The position numbers and the translations under genes were made by a program. From assembly GCA_946479475.1 (NCBI GenBank), contig CAMLGG010000011.1:1-42416 (forward strand): a DNA stretch of 42,416 bases, given 5' to 3'. Positions 1 through 8,110 of the stretch are shown here, piece after piece. Each line of letters starts with the position of its first letter. The stretch's first letter is position 1. Under the pieces are notes generated by a model, which was not told where the DNA came from, searched no databases, and saw nothing but the letters and a program-made list of their open reading frames with translations. The stretch comes from an uncultured Ideonella sp. GTDB lineage: Bacteria; Pseudomonadota; Gammaproteobacteria; Burkholderiales; Burkholderiaceae.

Positions 1-1255
1 GAGCGACCTGCAAGTCGGCGGCCACAGCATGCCGGCCGCGCGCTTCGCCGCCCAGGCCGGCGTGGCCGACGCGGTGGTGGTGCCGGCCGATGCCAACAGC
101 CTGGCGGTGGAGTTCTCGGCGATCGACTTCTCGGCACCCGAGCGCAACCGCTATGCCCACAAGCTCGAGGGCTTCGACGAGGACTGGGTGGACAGCGATG
201 CCTCGCGCCGCCTGGCCGCCTACACCAACCTGCCGCCTGGCAGCTACCGGCTGCTATTGCGCGGCTCCAACCGCGAGGGCGTGTGGAGCGAGCAGGCGCT
301 GTCGCTGCCCGTCCGCGTGATGCCTTCGTGGCACCAGACGATGTGGTTCCGCGCCGCCACGGCGCTGCTGGCCCTCGCGCTGGTCGTGGCCGTCGTCCAG
401 GCCCGGACCCGCCTGCTGCGTGCGCGCCAGGCCGAGCTCGAACGCAAGGTGCGCGAGCGCACGGCGGAGCTGGAGGACCTGCACCGCGCCCTGCAGGACA
501 AGTCGCTGATCCTGGAGCGCACGAGCATCACCGATCCGCTCACCGGCTTGCACAACCGGCGCTTCCTCACCGAGCACATCGACCACGACATCGCCGCGAG
601 CCTGCGCCGCGACCAGGAAGCGCGCGCAGCCGGCGCAGTGCCGGTGGACACCGACAGCGTCTTCTATCTCGTCGACGCGGACCATTTCAAGCGGGTCAAC
701 GACCTGTGCGGCCATGCCGCGGGCGACGCCGTGCTGGTGGAGTTCAGCCGGCGCCTGCGCTCGGTGCTGCGCGAGTCCGATCACCTGGTGCGTTGGGGCG
801 GCGAGGAGTTCCTGGCCGTGGCACGAGACACGGATCGGCAGCGGGCCGAGGAACTGGCCGAGCGCATCCGCAGCGTCATCTCCGCGACTCCCTTCGAGCT
901 CGACGACGGCAGCCTGCTGCCGGTCACCTGCTCCATCGGCTTTGCCTGCCTGCCCTACCTGCCGCGACGCCCCCAGGCCCTGGACTGGCAGGACGTGATC
1001 CGCCTGGCCGACCTCGGGCTGCTGACCGCCAAGCGGGCCGGCCGCGATTGCTGGGTGGGCCTGCATGCCACCGAGGCGGCGAGGCCGGAATCCCTTCGGG
1101 CGGGCGCCCAGGCCGCGCCGGTGCAGGCCCTGGAGCAAGGCGAGATGAGGGTCAGCAGCAACCGGCCCCTGCCGGAGGTCGTCCAGGCGCTGGCGCCGGC
1201 GGCCGAAGGCAACGCGGCACCGTGGCCGTTCACGCCCGCGCCGACGGCGGGCTGA
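1..1255 (+). CDS. Sensor diguanylate cyclase, C-terminal part (Y_Y_Y - TM - coiled coil - GGDEF)
   Basis: The frame is open from base 2, so the gene is cut by the window edge and the ATG at 29 is internal. 417 residues are visible. Residues about 25-100 match the Y_Y_Y domain that follows a two-component-regulator beta-propeller (LEGFDEDW, YTNLPPGSY). A hydrophobic segment near 115-135 is the membrane anchor, followed by a charged coiled coil and a GGDEF domain. The active-site motif GGEEF lies at 266-270, with an RxxD inhibitory site (RESD) five residues before it. It should therefore make cyclic di-GMP under product control, in response to a periplasmic signal read by the missing propeller. 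The propeller itself is inferred, not seen. The last 60 residues or so after GGDEF are low complexity. Confidence 0.9.
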   Translation, partial: SDLQVGGHSMPAARFAAQAGVADAVVVPADANSLAVEFSAIDFSAPERNRYAHKLEGFDEDWVDSDASRRLAAYTNLPPGSYRLLLRGSNREGVWSEQALSLPVRVMPSWHQTMWFRAATALLALALVVAVVQARTRLLRARQAELERKVRERTAELEDLHRALQDKSLILERTSITDPLTGLHNRRFLTEHIDHDIAASLRRDQEARAAGAVPVDTDSVFYLVDADHFKRVNDLCGHAAGDAVLVEFSRRLRSVLRESDHLVRWGGEEFLAVARDTDRQRAEELAERIRSVISATPFELDDGSLLPVTCSIGFACLPYLPRRPQALDWQDVIRLADLGLLTAKRAGRDCWVGLHATEAARPESLRAGAQAAPVQALEQGEMRVSSNRPLPEVVQALAPAAEGNAAPWPFTPAPTAG

Positions 1256-1343
1256 GGCGGCGTCCGGCCGTCCGAAGAGAAGCGGGGCGGCCGGCATGCG
1301 GCTGGCTACGATGGCGGTCCAAGCCACCCCAAGGAGGACCTCG

Positions 1344-1730
1344 ATGATCGACCACACCGGCCTTGCCGTCAGTGACTACGAGCGCAGCAAGAGCTTCTAC
1401 ACCCGATCCCTGGCGCCCCTGGGCTACACGCTGCTGATGGAGGTGCCGCGGGTGCACACCGGCGGCGTGGGTGTCGCGGGCTTCGGCGTCGCGCCCAAGC
1501 CCGACTTCTGGATCCACGAGGGCCAGCCCAACCGGCCGCCCATCCACATCGCCTTCCGTGCAGACAGCCGTTCGCTGGTCGACGCCTTCTACCGCGCCGC
1601 CATCGAGGCCGGCGGCACCGACAACGGCCCGCCGGGCCTGCGGCCGCACTATCACCCGAACTACTACGGCGCCTTCGTGCTGGACCCCGACGGGCATAAC
1701 GTCGAAGCGGTGTGCCACGAGGCGGCCTGA
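1344..1730 (+). CDS. VOC (glyoxalase/bleomycin-resistance fold) family protein
   Basis: 128 residues, the size of a single vicinal-oxygen-chelate domain. It starts with the typical 'IDHTGLAVSDYERSKSFY' first strand and helix, and ends with the strand FVLDPDGHNVEAV that carries the usual glutamate ligand. The ATG at 1344 is chosen because AAGGAGG (1331-1337) sits 6 bases before it; an in-frame ATG at 1296 has no such site. VOC proteins are metal-dependent lyases, dioxygenases or resistance proteins. The substrate cannot be told from sequence. It follows the cyclase gene by 88 bp and may share its transcript. It converges on the glutamate dehydrogenase gene across a repeat-filled gap. Confidence 0.9.
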   Translation: MIDHTGLAVSDYERSKSFYTRSLAPLGYTLLMEVPRVHTGGVGVAGFGVAPKPDFWIHEGQPNRPPIHIAFRADSRSLVDAFYRAAIEAGGTDNGPPGLRPHYHPNYYGAFVLDPDGHNVEAVCHEAA

Positions 1731-1760
1731 AGCCAGAGGGTGATTCCGTTCACGGTTTCC

Positions 1761-2058
1761 GTTCGCCCTGTGCTGGTCGAATGGGCCCGTGCCACGGGGG
1801 CTTCGACAGGCTCAGCCAGAACGGAGGTGGTGCTCATCCCGAACGGAGGTGGTGCTCATCCCGATCGGTGGGTCGATGGTTGAGGCGTGCTTCTTCGTTT
1901 CCGTTCTCCCTGAGCCTGTCGAAGGGCCCCTGCCACGCGGGCTTCGACAGGCTGAGCCCGAACGGATGAAGAGGATGCGCCACGCACGCCAGCACCGTTC
2001 ACCCTGAGCCTGTCGAAGGGCCCATGCCACACGGGGCTTCGACAGGCTCAGCCCGAAC
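1761..2058. repeat. Three REP-like palindromic elements in a row
   Basis: Three copies of a long imperfect inverted repeat lie at about 1761-1822, 1903-1963 and 1997-2058. Each runs from GTTCNCCCTGAGCCTGTCGAA through a GC-rich loop with GCCAC to TTCGACAGGCTNAGCCCGAAC. The first copy is the most degenerate (CCTGTGCTGGTCGAA). They lie between convergent VOC and gdh genes, where such elements can act as bidirectional terminators or mRNA stabilisers. This motif is recalled as a common dispersed repeat of Burkholderiales genomes; that recall is not tested here. Confidence 0.8.
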
Positions 2059-2225
2059 GGAGGTGGTGCTTATCCCGATCGGAGGTGGTGCTCGGCCCGA
2101 ACGGAGGTGGTGCTCAGCCGGAACGGTGGGTATTCAGCGCGAACCGTGGGTCGGACAAGCCCGAACGGCAGGCGCCCAGCCCGGTGGTGGGCAGGCTGGG
2201 CGCGAACGGTGGCGGGCTGGGGGAA
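1818..2225. repeat. 22-bp tandem repeats (core GAACGGAGGTGGTGCTCA)
   Basis: Exact 22-bp periodicity: units at 1818-1839 and 1840-1861, then at 2054-2075, 2076-2097 and 2098-2119. Decaying 20-22 bp units starting (C/G)GAAC(C/G)G follow up to the gdh stop. Units differ by one or two bases (GAACGG/GATCGG, CATCC/CAGCC). Units begin inside the right arm of a REP-like element, so the array appears to be an expansion of that arm. Together with the REP elements it accounts for nearly all of the 495-bp gene-free stretch 1731-2225; I see no credible ORF there. Confidence 0.8.
2172..2203 (-). terminator. Hairpin downstream of gdh
   Basis: A perfect 10-bp stem, GCGCCCAGCC at 2172-2181 pairing with 2194-2203 across a 12-base loop, lies 23 bp past the glutamate dehydrogenase stop. 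There is no T-run, so intrinsic termination is only a possibility. Confidence 0.4.
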
Positions 2226-5200
2226 TCAAGCGAGGTTGCGGAGCTCGCGCAGCGCCACCGAAAGCATCGCCAGATCGGCGCTCTTGGCATCGGCGAGCTC
2301 GAGCAGTACGCGCTGGGCTCGCTCCAGCGCATCCGCGTTCGCCGCCTCCCAGGCCGACAGCAGGCCGGAGGAGCCGCCATCCTGGCCGGCGGCCAGCACC
2401 TCCTGCGTGATGGCGCGTTGCAGGCCGGCGAGGTCGTCGCCCAGCGCTGCCTTGGCCAGGCTTTGCCAGTGGCTGCTGGCGGGCAGGGCATCGATCTGCT
2501 GGCGAAGGCGGGCCAGGCCGAGGCGGCTGGCGACGCCGACGTGGATCTCGCCCACTTCGGTCACTTCCCGCCGGGTGGCCTCGGCCACCTCCGCGATGTC
2601 CAGCGCGGCGAACAGGCCGTCGGCGCTCGCTACGCGGGCAGCCAGCGCGGCCGGCACGCCGGCCGCGACCCACGCCTGTGCCTGCGGCGTGCTGGCGGCC
2701 TGCGCGGCCAGCGGCTCGCGCAGGGCCTCCACCGCGGCGCGGAAGCGGGTGAAGGTCTGCTCCATCGGCTCGGCCAGGCGCTTCCATCGCAGGAACCAGG
2801 TGGTGGCTCGCGACGTGAGCCAGCCTTCCTCGACCAGCATCTCGGACTGCACGGCATCGGGCACGACGTTGTCGAGCGCCTCGACCTGCTGCCACAGTGC
2901 CACGTGGCCCATCACCTCGCGGGTGCAGAGGTAGGCGCGCACGACCTGGGCCGGCCTGGCGCCGGTCATGTCGGCCAGGCGGTGGACGAAGGTGGAGCCG
3001 ACGCGGTTGATCATGCTGTTGAGCACGTGCGTGGCGACGATCTCGCGCTTGAGCGGATGGCGCGGGATGTAGGCCGACATGCTCTCGCGCAGGGCCGCCG
3101 GGAAGTAGCGCGCCAGCGCGGTGCCTATCCACGGGTCCTCCGGCAGGTCGGACGCCAGGATCTCGTCGAACAGCCACATCTTGCTGTAGGCCAGCAGCAC
3201 GGCGCGCTCGGGCGTGGTCAGGCCGATGCCGTGCGCGCCGCGGTCGGCGATCTCTTCATCGCTCGGCAGGAACTCGATCGCGCGATTGAGGCGGCCGGAT
3301 TTCTCGAGGAAGCGGATGAAGCGCGCCTCCTGGTCGAGCAGCCGGGCGCCGAGGCGCTTGGTCACCGACAGCGCCTGGGTCTGGAAGTAGTTGTCGCGCA
3401 GCACCAGCGCGGCGACCTCGTCGGTCATCTGGGCCAGGACGGTGTTGCGCTGCTTCTCGGTCATCTCGCCGTCGGCGATGGCCAGGCCCAGCAGGATCTT
3501 GATGTTCACCTCGTGGTCCGAGGTGTCGACGCCGGCCGAGTTGTCGATCGCGTCGGTGTTGATCGACACGCCGTTGAGCGCGGCCTCGATGCGTCCGCGC
3601 TGCGTGAAGCCGAGGTTGCCTCCCTCGCCGACCACCTTGCATCGCAGTTCGCGGCCGTTGATGCGCAGCGCGTCGTTGGCCCGGTCTCCCACCTCGGCGT
3701 GGCTCTCGGTGCTGGCCTTGACGTAGGTGCCGATGCCGCCGTTGTAGAGCAGGTCCACCGGGGCCCTGAGGATCGCCGAGAGCAGCTCGGTGGGAGTCAG
3801 GCGCTCCGCCTCGATGCCCAGGGCCGCGCGCGCCTGGGGTGAGATCGGGATGGACTTCTCCGATCGGGCCCAGACGCCGCCGCCTTCGGAGATCAGCTGC
3901 TGGTCGTAGTCGGCCCAGGACGAGCGCGGCAGCTTGAACATGCGCTCGCGCTCGGCGAAGGTGGCGGCCGCATCCGGCGTCGGGTCGATGAAGATGTGGC
4001 GGTGGTCGAAGGCGGCCACCAGCCGGATGTGGCGCGACAGGAGCATGCCGTTGCCGAACACGTCGCCGGACATGTCGCCAATGCCCACGACCGTGAAGTC
4101 GGTGCTCTGGATGTCGGTGCCGCGCTCGCGGAAGGCGCGCTTGACGCTCTCCCAGGCGCCGCGGGCGGTGATGCCCATCGCCTTGTGGTCGTAGCCCACG
4201 CTGCCGCCCGAGGCGAAGGCATCGCCCAGCCAGTGGCCGTACTCCTTGCTGACCGCGTTGGCGTAGTCGCTGAAGGTCGCGGTGCCCTTGTCGGCGGCCA
4301 CCACCAGGTAGGGATCGTCGCCATCCAGGCGGGTGACCATGGGAGGCGGCACGACGGTGGTGCCGGCCAGGTTGTCGGTCAGGTCAAGCAGGCCGCGCAG
4401 GTAGTCCTGGTAGCAGGCCACGCCTTCCTTCATGAAGGCCTCACGGTCGCTCGCCGGGGGCGCCTTCTTCAGCACGAAGCCGCCCTTGGAGCCCACCGGC
4501 ACGATGACCGTGTTCTTCACCATCTGCGCCTTCACCAGGCCCAGCACCTCGGTGCGGAAATCCTCGGGGCGATCGGACCAGCGCAGGCCGCCGCGCGCCA
4601 CCTTGCCGCCGCGAAGGTGGATGCCCTCGAAGCGGGGCGAGTAGACGAAGATCTCGTACAGCGGCCTGGGCTCCGGCAGCCCGGGTACCTTGCCCGACTC
4701 GAACTTGAAGCTGAGGAAGGGCCGCCGAGGGCCGGGTGCGCCCGAGTGGCCGACGCCGGTGCGCCAGAAGTTCGTCCTCAGCGTGGCGAGCACCAGGGCC
4801 AGCAGTTGCCTCAGCGCGCGGTCTTCCTGCAGGTTGCTCACCCTGTCGAGCGCCTGCTCGATGGCGTTGACCTGCGATTGCGCGCCCTGCTCGTCATGGG
4901 CTGCCGGATCGAGCCGGAGCTTGAACAGCTGGACGAGCATGCGGGCGATGCGCGGGTGGGCGATCAGCGTAGCCTCGACGGCCGCCTGCGACAGCGCGAA
5001 GCCGATCTGCTTGAGGTAGCGAACGTAGGCCCGCAGCACGGTGATCTCGTCGGCTGCCAGGCCGGCGCGCAGCACCAGCTTGTTCAGGTCGTCGCTCTCG
5101 ACCTGGCCGCGGAAGACGCGGCTGAACGCATCCTCGAACAGGCGCGACAGGAGCTCCGGCTCGGCTTCCTCGCTCATCGCGGCCTGCAGGTCGAAGTCGT

Positions 5201-7037
5201 GCAGCGAGATGGCCTGCGCCTGGCCGCGCAGGCGGTAGTTCTGCTCGCCGAGCACGCGCACGCCCATGTGCTCCAGCATGGGCAGGCTGTCCGACAGCAC
5301 GATGGGTTCGCCCAGGCGGTAGACCTTGAAGCCGAGCGAGGTCGGCCCGCCGCCCAGCGGCCGGTACAGCGCCAGGCCGAGCGGTGATTCGGGGGCGAGG
5401 GCGGCAGCGGCACGCACGTCCGACACGGCAGCACGCGCCGGCACGCGCTCCCGGTATTCGGGCGGGAAGGCGGTGGCCCAGGACTTGAACAGCGCGATGC
5501 CGCGGGCTTCGCCTTCAGCCTCCGTCAGCGCGTCCCGCAGGATGTCGTCCCAGCGCCTCGCCGCCTCGGCCAGCTTGCGCTCCAGGTCGCGCCGGTCGAC
5601 CTCGGGGATGTGGCCCGGGGTGGTTCGCACGGTGAAGTGGATGCGTGCCAGCACGGTGTCGGACAGCAGCACGTCGAACTCGGCACTGGTGCCGGCGAAA
5701 GCCTCCATCAGGATGCGCTGCATCTTCACGCGCAGGTCCGTCGCATAGGCCTCGCGCGGCACGTAGACCAGGCAGGAGACGAAGCGGTCGAAGGGATCGC
5801 GCCGCACGAACACGCGCAGGCGCTGGCGGTCGCCGAGCGCGAGGATGCCGAGGGCGGTGTCGTAGAGCTCGTCGTCCGAGATCTGGAACAGCTCGTCGCG
5901 CGGGAAGGTCTCGAGGATGTGCGCCAGCGCCTTGGCCAGGTGGCCGCCCTTGGGCAGGCCTGCGCGCTCGGCGATGGCCTCGACCTTGTGGCGCAGCAGC
6001 GGCGTCTCGGCCACCCGAGAGGCATAGGCGCTCGAAGTGAACAGCCCGAGGAAGCGGTGCTCGCCCACCACCTTGCCCTGAGCGTCGTACCGCTTGACGC
6101 CGATGTAGTCGGTGTAGCCCGGCCGGTGCACGGTGGAGCGGGTGTTGGCCTTGGTCACCACCAGCACCGGAGTCGGCGCGTGGGCAAGCTCGCGGGCATT
6201 GGGCGGCAAGAGCGAGAGGCCGGACGAGGCCTTGTCGGCCTCGGTCTCCCTCAGCACGCCCAGGCCCGTGCCGGGCACCAGGCGCAGCGCGCTGTCGCCG
6301 GCCAGGTTGACGAGCTCATGCTGGCGGTAGCCCAGCAGCGTCATGTGGTCGTCGGCCAGCCACTCGAGGAAGGCGCGGCTTTCGGCAACCTGGGCGTCCG
6401 GCAACGCGGCTGGCGCGCGTCCGAGCTCGGCGATGGCCTCCTCCAGCCGGGCGACCATCGGCCGCCAGTCCTCCACCGCCGCGCGCACGTCGCCCAGGAC
6501 CCGCTCGATGCCGGCGACGAGCTCGGCCTTTTGTGCGGCGTCGACCAGGCGATCGACCTCGATGTGCATCCACGATTCGCGCATGCCGGGGGCAGACTCG
6601 GTGCCCGGCGCGATGGCGGCCAGTGCGCCTTCCTTGTCGCGCTCGACCAGGAAGATGGGGTGGACGATCAGGTGCAGGGTCAGGCCCTGGCGGTTGATCT
6701 CGACCGAAGTCGAATCGACCAGGAAGGGCATGTCGTCGTTGACCACCTCGATCACGGTGTGGCGCGAGGCCCAGCCGTGCTCGGCCACCGTGGGGCTGAG
6801 CACCCGCACCTTGGGCCGGCCGGGGGTGCGGCTCGCTCCGAACTGCCAGTGCGAGAGCAGGCCGCCGCACTGGTCTTCGGGGCTGCGATCGGCGATGTCG
6901 TCGGCGTCCAGCTGGCGCAGGCACTCGCGCGCGTAGCCCTCGAACATCGCCATCCTGTCGGCCGGCAGCCGGGTCGCGGCGATGGCCAGCACGGCCGCGA
7001 GGCGGTCGCGGCGCAGGGTCTCGGTGGATGCGCTCAT
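2226..7037 (-). CDS. gdhB: NAD-specific glutamate dehydrogenase, large (about 180 kDa) class
   Basis: 1603 residues, matching the giant bacterial NAD-GDH family (Bac_GDH; the Pseudomonas and Streptomyces enzymes are about 1600-1650). It converts L-glutamate to 2-oxoglutarate and ammonium with NAD+, the catabolic direction. The N-terminal 700 or so residues are the ACT-like regulatory part (e.g. VVNDDMPFLVDS). The catalytic core starts near residue 815 with GGLRWSDRPEDFRTEV and the substrate lysine region VPVGSKGGFV. The dinucleotide-binding part carries EGGNLGFTQRGRIE near 1135-1150. The ATG at 7037 is chosen because GGAG lies 8 bases upstream; the in-frame extension to 7094 has no homologous look. 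Transcribed alone, divergently from the hemerythrin gene. The symbol follows Pseudomonas usage. Confidence 0.95.
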   Translation of the reverse strand: MSASTETLRRDRLAAVLAIAATRLPADRMAMFEGYARECLRQLDADDIADRSPEDQCGGLLSHWQFGASRTPGRPKVRVLSPTVAEHGWASRHTVIEVVNDDMPFLVDSTSVEINRQGLTLHLIVHPIFLVERDKEGALAAIAPGTESAPGMRESWMHIEVDRLVDAAQKAELVAGIERVLGDVRAAVEDWRPMVARLEEAIAELGRAPAALPDAQVAESRAFLEWLADDHMTLLGYRQHELVNLAGDSALRLVPGTGLGVLRETEADKASSGLSLLPPNARELAHAPTPVLVVTKANTRSTVHRPGYTDYIGVKRYDAQGKVVGEHRFLGLFTSSAYASRVAETPLLRHKVEAIAERAGLPKGGHLAKALAHILETFPRDELFQISDDELYDTALGILALGDRQRLRVFVRRDPFDRFVSCLVYVPREAYATDLRVKMQRILMEAFAGTSAEFDVLLSDTVLARIHFTVRTTPGHIPEVDRRDLERKLAEAARRWDDILRDALTEAEGEARGIALFKSWATAFPPEYRERVPARAAVSDVRAAAALAPESPLGLALYRPLGGGPTSLGFKVYRLGEPIVLSDSLPMLEHMGVRVLGEQNYRLRGQAQAISLHDFDLQAAMSEEAEPELLSRLFEDAFSRVFRGQVESDDLNKLVLRAGLAADEITVLRAYVRYLKQIGFALSQAAVEATLIAHPRIARMLVQLFKLRLDPAAHDEQGAQSQVNAIEQALDRVSNLQEDRALRQLLALVLATLRTNFWRTGVGHSGAPGPRRPFLSFKFESGKVPGLPEPRPLYEIFVYSPRFEGIHLRGGKVARGGLRWSDRPEDFRTEVLGLVKAQMVKNTVIVPVGSKGGFVLKKAPPASDREAFMKEGVACYQDYLRGLLDLTDNLAGTTVVPPPMVTRLDGDDPYLVVAADKGTATFSDYANAVSKEYGHWLGDAFASGGSVGYDHKAMGITARGAWESVKRAFRERGTDIQSTDFTVVGIGDMSGDVFGNGMLLSRHIRLVAAFDHRHIFIDPTPDAAATFAERERMFKLPRSSWADYDQQLISEGGGVWARSEKSIPISPQARAALGIEAERLTPTELLSAILRAPVDLLYNGGIGTYVKASTESHAEVGDRANDALRINGRELRCKVVGEGGNLGFTQRGRIEAALNGVSINTDAIDNSAGVDTSDHEVNIKILLGLAIADGEMTEKQRNTVLAQMTDEVAALVLRDNYFQTQALSVTKRLGARLLDQEARFIRFLEKSGRLNRAIEFLPSDEEIADRGAHGIGLTTPERAVLLAYSKMWLFDEILASDLPEDPWIGTALARYFPAALRESMSAYIPRHPLKREIVATHVLNSMINRVGSTFVHRLADMTGARPAQVVRAYLCTREVMGHVALWQQVEALDNVVPDAVQSEMLVEEGWLTSRATTWFLRWKRLAEPMEQTFTRFRAAVEALREPLAAQAASTPQAQAWVAAGVPAALAARVASADGLFAALDIAEVAEATRREVTEVGEIHVGVASRLGLARLRQQIDALPASSHWQSLAKAALGDDLAGLQRAITQEVLAAGQDGGSSGLLSAWEAANADALERAQRVLLELADAKSADLAMLSVALRELRNLA

Positions 7038-7106
7038 CCGACGATCTCCGTGTTGTTGTCGTCCACAGCGGGCGGAGCTTACGCCCGCCCGCACCGGGTT
7101 TTACGA

Positions 7107-7141
7107 GATTCTTAAGAACCCGGCAGCGGATTCTTACGAAC
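7107..7141. promoter_or_regulatory. Twin dyad in the gdh/hemerythrin divergent promoter region
   Basis: GATTCTTAAGAAC (7107-7119) is followed by GATTCTTACGAAC (7129-7141). The repeat is 22 bp, about two helical turns. Each core, TTCTTAAGAA or TTCTTACGAA, is itself a perfect or near-perfect palindrome. This is what a pair of operator sites for a dimeric regulator bound on one DNA face would look like. The pair lies 64-98 bp upstream of the hemerythrin start and 70-104 bp from the gdh start. I do not recognise the cognate regulator; it is not an FNR/DNR (TTGAT-N4-ATCAA) site. Confidence 0.45.
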
Positions 7142-7204
7142 GCGACGCGAGGGAAATTCCTAAGCTTTCCCTACCTCAACGACTCGTATTTCACGGAGCC
7201 TTCC

Positions 7205-7873
7205 ATGAACACCGTCACCGGCGTGCTGCCCCGCTACGACATCTACGCCTTCATCCACAAGGGCCTTCGCGCCTTCATGGCCCACACCCTGGTCCGCGTC
7301 GGCCGGCTCGACGCGACCGATGCCGACGAGGTGGCCGAGGTCGGTGCCGAGGTGCAGGCGCTGCTCGACATCTGCCGCAGCCACCTCGAGCACGAGAACG
7401 ACTACGTCCACGCCGCGATGCAGGCGCGCGCGCCGGGCAGCTGCTCGCGCATTGCCGACGAGCACGAGCATCACCTGGAAGACATCGCGAAGTTGCAGTC
7501 CCTGCTGGCCGGCATGCCCGGCAGCCCCGAGGGAGCGCGGGCGCTCTATCGGGCGCTGGTGGCCTTCGTGGCCGAGAACTTCGAGCACATGCGGCGGGAG
7601 GAGACCGAGCACAACGCCGTGCTGTGGGCCCATTTCAGCGACGCGGAGATCCTCGACATCGAGCACCGCATCGTGGGCAGCCTGAAGCCCGAGGAGACTG
7701 CGGTGAGCATGCGCTGGATGCTGCCGCACATGACGCCGGCCGAGCGCGCGGCGATGCTGGGCGGCATGCGGCAGGCCGCGCCGAAGGAAGCCTTCGAGGG
7801 CATCCTGAGCCTGATCCGGCCGCTGCTGGGCGGGCGCGACTGGCGCAAGCTCAGCCTGGCTCTGGAACTGTGA
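7205..7873 (+). CDS. Hemerythrin (HHE) domain protein
   Basis: 222 residues, with two HHE-type repeats forming a four-helix bundle. Candidate di-iron ligands are the histidines and carboxylates in FIHKGLRAFMAH, HLEHENDY, DEHEHHLEDI and EHMRREETEHN. Such proteins bind O2 or NO, or take part in iron-sulfur repair. No signal peptide or membrane segment is seen, so it is probably cytosolic. The ATG at 7205 is preceded by GGAG at 7195-7198; the frame is open upstream but that part is the intergenic promoter region. It is divergent from gdhB with a twin dyad between. The exact ligand is unknown. Confidence 0.9.
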   Translation: MNTVTGVLPRYDIYAFIHKGLRAFMAHTLVRVGRLDATDADEVAEVGAEVQALLDICRSHLEHENDYVHAAMQARAPGSCSRIADEHEHHLEDIAKLQSLLAGMPGSPEGARALYRALVAFVAENFEHMRREETEHNAVLWAHFSDAEILDIEHRIVGSLKPEETAVSMRWMLPHMTPAERAAMLGGMRQAAPKEAFEGILSLIRPLLGGRDWRKLSLALEL

Positions 7874-7885
7874 GCCTCGCCGGTC

Positions 7886-7911
7886 TTGTGCTCCGCTCGG
7901 GCTGAGCACAA
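7886..7911 (+). terminator. Hairpin after the hemerythrin gene
   Basis: TTGTGCTC (7886-7893) pairs perfectly with GAGCACAA (7904-7911) across a 10-base loop, 12 bp past the stop codon. It overlaps the first unit of the 22-bp array and has no T-run. Possible terminator. Confidence 0.4.
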
Positions 7912-8110
7912 CCTCCGCTCGGGCTGAGCACGACCTCCGTTCGGGCTGAGCACCACCTCCGCTCGGGCTGAGCTTGTCGAAGCCCTCGCGCGAGAGGGCC
8001 CTCCAACAGGCTCAGGGCGAACGGTGGTGGAGTGGGTGACGCATCCTCTTGTTCGTTTCGGGTGGGGCACCACCCACCGTTCGGGCTGAGCTTGTCGAAG
8101 CCCCGCCCGT
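7889..8110. repeat. Second REP/22-bp repeat cluster, inverted relative to 1761-2225
   Basis: Three full 22-bp units (7911-7932, 7933-7954, 7955-7976) and a partial one before them carry the reverse complement of the unit at 1818-2119. They lead into a REP-like palindrome (about 7962-8023, ending CAGGCTCAGGGCGAACGG) and a half element at 8081-8099 (CGTTCGGGCTGAGCTTGTC). A further 15-bp block, 8036-8050, matches 1969-1983 in reverse complement at 14 of 15 positions. It lies between convergent hemerythrin and GAF-protein genes. Confidence 0.8.

Noticed and set aside
1818..2225. CRISPR array
   Set aside because: The 22-bp units are contiguous with no unique spacers between them, and no cas gene is present.
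2085..7115. Long plus-strand frames opposite gdhB (2085-3842, 3996-5387, 5610-7115)
   Set aside because: They mirror the codon bias of gdhB, are rich in Ala/Arg/Gly/His without domain patterns, and have no ribosome sites. They are antisense shadows of a high-GC gene.
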